NCBI GenBank assembly: GCA_034428935.1
Contig: DAOUHB010000030.1
Span: 1-7,304 of the forward strand
From: JAAYZQ01 sp034428935
Lineage (GTDB): Bacteria; Chloroflexota; Anaerolineae; JAAYZQ01
Direction: 5' to 3'
Length of the DNA: 7,304 nucleotides
The translations under genes and the position numbers were made by a program. The notes beneath the pieces were generated by a model. That model saw only the letters and a program-made list of their open reading frames with translations, made no database searches and was not told the DNA's origin. Shown here one piece after another: positions 1-4,227 of this stretch. Within the stretch, counting starts at the first letter, position 1; each line of letters opens with the position of its first letter.

Positions 1-33
1 CGTCTCGTTGTTGTCTACAACCCGTCGTCGGAA

Positions 34-1086
34 TCAGGAGCCGTCTTCTTCTATGTCATCGTCCTCGTCTATGGCAAAGGTGGCATGCTGCACTTCCGAG
101 AGGCTCGAAGCCCGGCGGATGGCGTTTTCGATCTCCTGGCACATGGCAGGGTTCTCTTGCAGAAATGCCTTGGCATTCTCTCGTCCCTGGGCCAGCCGCT
201 CGTCCTTGTACAGGTAGAACGAGCCCCTCTTTTCGACAATGCCCAACTCCACGCCCAGGTCCAGCATGTCTCCGACCTTGCTGATCCCCTCTGAGTACAT
301 AATATCGAATTCGCACTCGCGGAAGGGGGGCGCGACCTTGTTCTTCTTGACCCGCACGCGCGTCCGGTTGCCGACCACCTCGGTGCCGACCTTGATGGCT
401 TGAATCGAGCGGATGTCGAGGCGGACGGAGGCATAGAACTTCAGGGCCATGCCGCCCGATGTGGTCTCCGGATTGCCGAACATGATCCCGATCTTTTGCC
501 GGAGCTGATTGGTAAAGATCATGGCCGCGTTGCTGACCTTGATGGCGCCGCTCAGCTTGCGCAGGGCCTGGCTCATGAGCCGGGCCTGCAGGCCGGGGTG
601 GCTGTCGCCCATGTCGCCCTCGATCTCGGCCCGGGGCACGAGGGCCGCTACCGAGTCGACAATGATCACATCCACGGCCCCACTGCGTACCAGGGCTTCG
701 GCGATCTCCAGGGCTTGCTCGCCCGTGTCGGGCTGAGAGATGTACAGGTCTTCGACGTTCACTCCGCAGCGCGCGGCGTAGACGGGGTCGAGGGCGTGTT
801 CCATGTCGATGTAGGCCGCCACGCCGCCCATGCGCTGGGCCTCGGCCACGATGTGCTGGCACAGGGTCGTCTTGCCCGAGCCTTCCGGGCCATAGATCTC
901 GGTCACCCGACCGCGGGGGATGCCACCGATGCCGAGGGCCAGGTCGAGGGAGAGAGAGCCCGTGGGGATGGCCTCCACCTGGAGATGGTTGGCCTGTCCC
1001 AGGCGCATGATCGACCCCTCTCCGTACCGCTTCTGGATCGTGGCCAACGTCGTTTCCAATGCCTTGACTTTGCCGCTCACAGCCAT
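34..1086 (-). CDS. recA: RecA recombinase
   Basis: This is the DNA-dependent ATPase that forms filaments on single-stranded DNA, drives homologous strand exchange and normally stimulates LexA-type self-cleavage. The 350 residues are the usual length. Visible features are Walker A GPEGSGKTT (66-74), the catalytic glutamate in YIDMEHALD (E96), Walker B VDVIIVD (138-144), the EIEGDMGDSHPG stretch (154-165), the L2 DNA-binding loop around GNPETTSGG (204-212), and an acidic C-terminal tail (EDDDIEED). The ATG at 1086 is preferred because GGAG lies 6 nt upstream. An in-frame TTG at 1098 overlaps that ribosome site and is unlikely. The gene stands alone with its own promoter. No recX or lexA is visible, and no GAAC-N4-GTTC SOS box is seen upstream. 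All core motifs are intact. Confidence 0.98.
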   Translation of the reverse strand: MAVSGKVKALETTLATIQKRYGEGSIMRLGQANHLQVEAIPTGSLSLDLALGIGGIPRGRVTEIYGPEGSGKTTLCQHIVAEAQRMGGVAAYIDMEHALDPVYAARCGVNVEDLYISQPDTGEQALEIAEALVRSGAVDVIIVDSVAALVPRAEIEGDMGDSHPGLQARLMSQALRKLSGAIKVSNAAMIFTNQLRQKIGIMFGNPETTSGGMALKFYASVRLDIRSIQAIKVGTEVVGNRTRVRVKKNKVAPPFRECEFDIMYSEGISKVGDMLDLGVELGIVEKRGSFYLYKDERLAQGRENAKAFLQENPAMCQEIENAIRRASSLSEVQHATFAIDEDDDIEEDGS

Positions 1087-1200
1087 TCTAATCTCCAACC
1101 TGCCACTTCTTGCAGCCCCGGGTCAGGGCTTTCGTCTGATCTTGCCTTCGTCAGTGCCAGGTCCTTCCGGCAGGGGCTGCGCCGCTGACCCTGCCACCTT
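1087..1200 (-). other. recA 5' leader
   Basis: This stretch of about 114 nt lies between the predicted recA transcription start (near 1201) and the ATG. It can form a long-range pairing of GCAGCCCC with GGGGCTGC (1112-1119 with 1173-1180, 8 bp) and a smaller AGCCC/GGGCT hairpin inside it. A GGTGGCAGGGT-like sequence occurs near each end (1188-1198, and a degenerate copy at 1098-1106). No coding capacity is apparent. Any regulatory role is inference. Confidence 0.35.
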
Positions 1201-1207
1201 TTGCACC

Positions 1208-1236
1208 ATTATACCCCAGAAGCGCGCAAACACCAA
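1208..1236 (-). promoter_or_regulatory. recA promoter
   Basis: Read on the minus strand, a perfect -10 TATAAT (1208-1213) lies exactly 17 bp from a -35 of TTGGTG (1231-1236), which matches the consensus at its first three bases. The predicted start is near 1201. The -10 sits in CTGGGGTATAATG, a 13-base string identical to the -10 region of the zinc-ribbon gene promoter. Confidence 0.75.
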
Positions 1237-1281
1237 AACTACGAAGGCGGGCGAATGGCAGGACGGTGTGTGAAACGGGGT

Positions 1282-1313
1282 GTGGCAGGGTGGCGCCGGT
1301 GGCACCCTGCCAC
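1282..1313 (-). terminator. Hairpin after zinc-ribbon gene, likely terminator
   Basis: A perfect 11-bp inverted repeat, GTGGCAGGGTG with CACCCTGCCAC (arms 1282-1292 and 1303-1313), has a 10-nt loop and begins 8 nt after the stop codon of the zinc-ribbon gene. No U-rich tract follows on the minus strand, so it is not a textbook intrinsic terminator. Its position between that gene and the recA promoter still favours transcription ending or RNA 3'-end protection. The 13-base string ACCCTGCCACCTT of its right flank recurs at 1188-1200. Confidence 0.5.
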
Positions 1314-1320
1314 CTTGGCC

Positions 1321-1497
1321 TTACTTTTCCTTCTTTAGGGCGGCCGCTTCCTCGGCTCCCAGGAACCGAGTCACGGTCGTGTTGCAGACCGGGCACGGGC
1401 CCTTGGCCATAGAGCGCCCCTTGGCCGTAGTCGAGACCTCGCCCTTTTCGACCGTCCGCTTTGAGCGGCACTTGACACAGTAGCCTTCGAAAGTCAA
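1321..1497 (-). CDS. Small zinc-ribbon protein, DUF5679-like
   Basis: This 58-residue protein has two CxxC knuckles, CVKC (residues 7-10) and CPVC (35-38). They are separated by a basic segment, KGRSMAKG, just ahead of the second knuckle. The C-terminus is Ala/Lys/Glu-rich. The order FEGYCVKCRSKR, then MAKGPCPVC, then TTVTRFLG agrees with DUF5679-type small zinc ribbons, whose function is unknown; they presumably bind one zinc and may contact nucleic acid or the ribosome. The start is TTG at 1497. An in-frame stop lies just upstream (1513-1515), no ATG or GTG lies between, and GGGAGG sits about 6 nt before the TTG. The gene has an independent consensus promoter. A later ATG (residue 30) would remove the first knuckle, so it is rejected. 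Confidence 0.85.
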   Translation of the reverse strand: MTFEGYCVKCRSKRTVEKGEVSTTAKGRSMAKGPCPVCNTTVTRFLGAEEAAALKKEK

Positions 1498-1600
1498 GTC
1501 ACACCTCCCGAGTTAGTCTTGGTCGGAGCACCGGCGCCCGGTAACGGCTACCGGCTGCTCACGACGGTGTGATGCAGCGTGAGGTGCGGTTCCCCAACCT
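1498..1600 (-). other. Leader of zinc-ribbon gene with alternative hairpins
   Basis: This untranslated leader of about 100 nt lies between the consensus promoter and the TTG start. It can form an inner hairpin CCGGTA/TACCGG (1538-1543 with 1549-1554). It can instead form an outer hairpin GAGCA-g-CCGG with CCGGTGCTC (1526-1534 with 1551-1560, one bulged G). The two compete for the same CCGG and end about 17 nt before the ribosome site, so a regulatory switch is possible but unproven. No known riboswitch was recognised. Confidence 0.3.
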
Positions 1601-1606
1601 TATGGC

Positions 1607-1635
1607 ATTATACCCCAGGCGCCGCTAGCTGTCAA
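1607..1635 (-). promoter_or_regulatory. Consensus sigma70-type promoter of zinc-ribbon gene
   Basis: On the minus strand, TTGACA (revcomp of 1630-1635) and TATAAT (revcomp of 1607-1612) are both perfect consensus hexamers spaced by exactly 17 bp. This predicts strong constitutive transcription leftwards from about 1600 into the 58-residue zinc-ribbon gene. Confidence 0.88.
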
Positions 1636-1700
1636 TCGAGAGCATCGCTGCATAGTGTTATATAATTTCCCGCTCTCAGCCCGGTACTGAGGCCCTGCAA

Positions 1701-1721
1701 TTTGGACCATATAGGTCCGAA
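1701..1721. promoter_or_regulatory. Palindrome, candidate response-regulator site
   Basis: The sequence TTTGGACC-ATATA-GGTCCGAA has perfect GGACC/GGTCC arms (1704-1708 and 1714-1718) around an AT-rich centre, with near-symmetric TT/AA ends. Its layout resembles the published DosR/DevR box (TTSGGGACTWWAGTCCCSAA) but is not identical. It lies beyond the 3' end of the operon encoding a DevR-like regulator. GTCCGAAT of its right arm recurs at 4066-4073. A function as an operator is inference. Confidence 0.35.
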
Positions 1722-1755
1722 TAGTGATCGATCTTACGGTTCGCAGGGCGCACCG

Positions 1756-1764
1756 TGCTAGAAT
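1756..1764 (+). promoter_or_regulatory. Possible rightward extended -10 promoter
   Basis: TGC-TAGAAT forms an extended -10 on the plus strand (hexamer 1759-1764, 5 of 6 matches to TATAAT), but no good -35 is visible. The palindrome at 1701-1721 is centred about 60 bp upstream of the predicted start (near 1771), a position an activator could use. No gene follows. A transcript would meet the hairpin at 1797-1826 after about 55 nt. Confidence 0.2.
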
Positions 1765-1796
1765 ATAGTCACTCCTTTCTCCTCCTTGTGAGGGAG

Positions 1797-1826
1797 CAGG
1801 GCAGTGACCCAACGGTCACTGCCCTG
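1797..1826. terminator. 13-bp stem terminator hairpin
   Basis: A perfect 13-bp inverted repeat, CAGGGCAGTGACC with GGTCACTGCCCTG, has a 4-nt loop (1810-1813). It lies 47 bp past the stop of the response regulator gene. On the plus strand it is followed by GTTTCTCATTCT. On the minus strand no U-run follows. A second GC-rich hairpin (CGCGGGGGC/GCCCC-a-CGCG, 1844-1865) lies between it and the regulator stop. Together they probably end the two-component operon, and the 13-bp stem may work in both directions. Confidence 0.65.
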
Positions 1827-1872
1827 TTTCTCATTCTGGGGACCGCGGGGGCGAGGCCCCACGCGAAAGTGG

Positions 1873-2523
1873 CTAGAGGTAATCCTCGATGCGGTTGCGG
1901 GCTGCGTAGGCGGCTGCCTGGACACGGGAGGTGAGGTTGAGTTTGCCCAGAATGGTGCTCACGTAGTTGCGCACCGTCTTTTCGCTCAGGCCAAGCTGGG
2001 CGCCGATCTCGCGGTTGGTCAAGCCCTCGGCCAGGCGCGCCAGGATCACCAGCTCCTGCCGGTTCAGATCGCGAAAGGCCCCGGCCTGTTCCTGGTGACG
2101 CGCCTCGCGTACCTTGGCCAGCACCCGCGATGTGACGCCGGGGTCCAGGAGACACTGGCCGCGGCCCACCTTTTCCAGCGCGTCGATGAGCCCCGCCGAC
2201 CCGATCTGCTTTAGCACGTAGCCTTCGGCGCCGCAGGCGATGGCGTCAAAGATGGTCTCGTCTTCGGCAAAGGAGGTCAGCATGATGATCTTGATCTCGG
2301 GCCACCGGTTCTTGATCTCGCGGCAGGCATCGACACCGCTGCCGCCCGGGAGGCGGATGTCCAGGAGAACCACGTCGGGCCGCAGGTTCTCGGCGCCCTC
2401 GACGGCCTCGCGGACCGTGCCCGCCTCTCCAACGACCTCCATCTCCGGATGGCGCTCGATGAGCGCCCGGACACCCACGCGAACGACTTCGTGGTCGTCC
2501 ACCAGGAGCACCTTCAGGCTCAT
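1873..2523 (-). CDS. NarL/DevR-type response regulator
   Basis: This is a 216-residue two-domain transcription regulator. The receiver domain (about 3-120) has the acidic pair D9-D10, the phospho-acceptor D55 in VVLLDIRLPG, T83 in MLTS and K105, all the residues needed for phosphorylation. A LuxR-type helix-turn-helix (about 153-216) contains LNRQELVILARLAEGLTNREIG and LSEKTVRNYVSTILGKL. The linker and recognition helix resemble DevR/DosR more than typical NarL, a judgement from memory of those sequences. The ATG at 2523 overlaps the kinase stop as ATGA, with GGAG 5 nt upstream inside the kinase gene. Translation is therefore probably coupled, and the kinase is the likely phosphodonor. A start upstream at 2562 has no comparable support. 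Candidate binding sites are the inverted repeats at 1701-1721 and 4025-4047. Confidence 0.95.
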   Translation of the reverse strand: MSLKVLLVDDHEVVRVGVRALIERHPEMEVVGEAGTVREAVEGAENLRPDVVLLDIRLPGGSGVDACREIKNRWPEIKIIMLTSFAEDETIFDAIACGAEGYVLKQIGSAGLIDALEKVGRGQCLLDPGVTSRVLAKVREARHQEQAGAFRDLNRQELVILARLAEGLTNREIGAQLGLSEKTVRNYVSTILGKLNLTSRVQAAAYAARNRIEDYL

Positions 2524-3965
2524 ACCGTCTCCAATTCCAGCTCGTTTCGACTGCTGCTGCACGGAACGCTCAGGGCCAGGCAGACGCCGCCGCCGGGCTC
2601 GCTCACGATGCGCAGGCTGCCGCCCAGCATCGCGGCCCGGGCCTGCATGTTGGCAATGCCGTGGCCGTTCCGGCCGGATTCGGCCGGGAGCGACGAGTCC
2701 AGGCCGCGGCCGTTGTCGGTGACGGACAGATTGGTGACGTCCCCGGCATAGGCCAGGCGCAGCGTTACCCGCGTGGCGCCCGAGTGTTGGACCACGTTGC
2801 TCAGCGCCTCGCGGGCGATCTGAATGATCTGTTCCACCTTGGCGCCCGATAGCACGCAGCAGCGCTGTCCCACGACCTCCAGGTCCACTTCCAGCATCGT
2901 GTCGAGGCGCAGGTCCTGCACCAGGCCCTCCAGGAGCTTTTCCAGCTCCCGTGTCTGCTCCGCGGTGCGCAAGTCAAAGATGTAGCGCCGGATGTCGTCG
3001 ATGGTCCTGTTCAGGGCGGCCATGACGCTCCGGATCTGCTGCTGCCCGCGCTCCGGGCTTTCGGCCAGGATGTGGTAGGCCTCCTCCAGGCCCAGGCCGG
3101 CGGCATAGATGTTCTGGATGATGCCGTCGTGCAGGTCGCGGCCGATGCGCTCCCGGTCGGCCATCAAGATCTGGGCCTGCTCCATTTCGGCAAGCCGCCG
3201 CTCGGTCTCCACCTGAAAGATCTCCAGGGAGCGCACGACGTAAAAGGCCATGCCCAGGCCGCACAGCGAGCGGGGAACCGCGGCGGGAATGTGGAGGATG
3301 CGGTCCAACAGGTCATAGTTGAACACGGTGGCGGGAAAGATGGGCGACACGGGGACCATGAGCCCGCCCACCACGGCATAGACCGCGAACGCCGCCGCTG
3401 CCCCCGTCAGGTGGCGGGCGATGCGTCCCAGGTTGCGCCGCCGCGCCAGGCGTGCCTGGTTCCACAGTCCCACGGCCGCCAGCAGCGCGCCGGGCAGCGC
3501 CAAAAAGTACCGGCTCCAGCCGTCGCCAATGGCAAACAGGGTGTCGAGGGAATCGCCCGCGCTGCTGCCGCGGACCACGACCGCCAGGCCCCACAGCAAC
3601 AACACCGCGGCCGGCAGCGCCCGGAGCCAGCGACTGCGCGTCGTCTGCGGCAGCACCAGCTCTATTCCGAACTGGAGCAGGAAAAAAAACGAGGTTGCCA
3701 GGAGCAAGATGTGGGCAATGAGCATCACGCGCACCACTGCGTCCTGAAGGTAGACCGCCTGCAGGGGGATAAAGATGTAACCCCACTCATTCAGGCCGTG
3801 GGCGATGCCAAAGGCGGCCAGCCAGGGGAGGGGCCTCGCCAGTTCCAGGTTGCTTCCCCGGCGCCATTGCAGGCCAGTGACCAGGCCGGTGATAAAGAAC
3901 ACCTGCCCGTACACAAAGTAGAGGATGATCCAGTTGACTTCCAATACGTCGGTCAGCGTGACCAA
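2520..3965 (-). CDS. Membrane sensor histidine kinase, HisKA_3 type
   Basis: With the TTG start this protein is 481 residues. The N-terminal half has about seven hydrophobic helices (roughly 10-32, 47-68, 78-101, 114-132, 151-170, 187-207, 228-246), with HGLNEW between the second and third. This is a membrane sensor of unknown ligand, not a GAF-type sensor as in DevS. A short coiled segment leads to the HisKA_3 box RDLHDGIIQN with phospho-acceptor H279. The HATPase domain has EALSNVVQHS (N390), VTDNGRGL (D417) and GHGIANMQ (from 434), ending with PGGGVCLALSVP. The start is chosen because the promoter -10 overlaps the upstream in-frame ATG (3989), which also lacks a ribosome site. GGGGAGG precedes TTG 3965 by about 5 nt. 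If another promoter is used, the protein could begin at 3989 (489 residues). It is co-transcribed with the regulator. Confidence 0.93.
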   Translation of the reverse strand: MVTLTDVLEVNWIILYFVYGQVFFITGLVTGLQWRRGSNLELARPLPWLAAFGIAHGLNEWGYIFIPLQAVYLQDAVVRVMLIAHILLLATSFFFLLQFGIELVLPQTTRSRWLRALPAAVLLLWGLAVVVRGSSAGDSLDTLFAIGDGWSRYFLALPGALLAAVGLWNQARLARRRNLGRIARHLTGAAAAFAVYAVVGGLMVPVSPIFPATVFNYDLLDRILHIPAAVPRSLCGLGMAFYVVRSLEIFQVETERRLAEMEQAQILMADRERIGRDLHDGIIQNIYAAGLGLEEAYHILAESPERGQQQIRSVMAALNRTIDDIRRYIFDLRTAEQTRELEKLLEGLVQDLRLDTMLEVDLEVVGQRCCVLSGAKVEQIIQIAREALSNVVQHSGATRVTLRLAYAGDVTNLSVTDNGRGLDSSLPAESGRNGHGIANMQARAAMLGGSLRIVSEPGGGVCLALSVPCSSSRNELELETV

Positions 3966-3987
3966 TCCCACCTCCCCTGGGTCTGCC

Positions 3988-4016
3988 ATTATAGCACCGA
4001 GTCCATTGGGAGACAA
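3988..4016 (-). promoter_or_regulatory. Promoter of two-component operon
   Basis: On the minus strand, -35 TTGTCT (revcomp of 4011-4016, 4 of 6) is 17 bp from a perfect TATAAT (revcomp of 3988-3993), preceded by TGC (extended -10). The predicted start is near 3981, leaving a leader of about 15 nt that is mostly ribosome site. The inverted repeat at 4025-4047 lies just upstream, centred near -55. Confidence 0.75.
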
Positions 4017-4024
4017 TTGCCGGA

Positions 4025-4047
4025 TTGTCCCTGGAAAGTAGGGACAA
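4025..4047. promoter_or_regulatory. Perfect 8-bp inverted repeat, candidate operator
   Basis: TTGTCCCT-(7 nt)-AGGGACAA sits between the kinase promoter and the cytochrome gene. Its centre is about 55 bp upstream of the kinase start and about 60 bp upstream of a weak rightward promoter. The arms carry GTCCC/GGGAC, the half-site core of DosR boxes, but in the opposite order with a longer spacer. It could be an autoregulatory site for the response regulator or the site of another regulator. Confidence 0.45.
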
Positions 4048-4059
4048 GTGACAGGTGTA

Positions 4060-4088
4060 TTTACAGTCCGAATGTGCTAAACTGTTAC
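4060..4088 (+). promoter_or_regulatory. Weak candidate promoter of first cytochrome gene
   Basis: TTTACA (4060-4065, 5 of 6) lies 17 bp from TGTTAC (4083-4088, 3 of 6). The weak -10 suggests activator dependence if the site is real. The spacer holds GTCCGAAT (4066-4073), which is shared with the palindrome at 1701-1721. No better rightward promoter was found between 4016 and 4228. Confidence 0.3.
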
Positions 4089-4227
4089 AGCTTGCGTCTG
4101 AGCGCAAGCTCCTTGTGTTGGCACGTTCTCTGGACGAACCGGGGTTCCGGGAAGAAACGAGAGCCAGGAGGCCGGCCCCTGCACAGGGCGACCAACTCTA
4201 TATCACAGTTGAGGGGGAGACGAGTCT
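4089..4227 (+). other. Leader of first cytochrome gene with hairpins
   Basis: The gene-less region upstream of the first cytochrome holds a perfect 8-bp hairpin AGCTTGCG/CGCAAGCT (4089-4096 with 4103-4110) and a GAAC-CGGG-GTTC dyad (4136-4147). It also holds CCCTG-CA-CAGGG, and CAACT/AGTTG (4193-4197 with 4207-4211) flush against the purine-rich ribosome site GAGGGGGAGA. The last hairpin could limit ribosome access. No known RNA family was recognised. Confidence 0.3.

Noticed and set aside
400..1188. A 262-codon plus-strand frame opposite recA
   Set aside because: It is a shadow of recA, which is conserved over its full length on the other strand.
1600..1812. A 70-codon minus-strand frame in the gap between the regulator and zinc-ribbon genes
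   Set aside because: It overlaps the consensus promoter and the terminator hairpin, has no ribosome site and has no protein-like composition.
4136..4147. GAAC-CGGG-GTTC dyad resembling a Gram-positive-type LexA (SOS) box
   Set aside because: It lies in the cytochrome leader, not near recA, where no such box is visible. A single 8-base match could be chance and there is no link to DNA damage.
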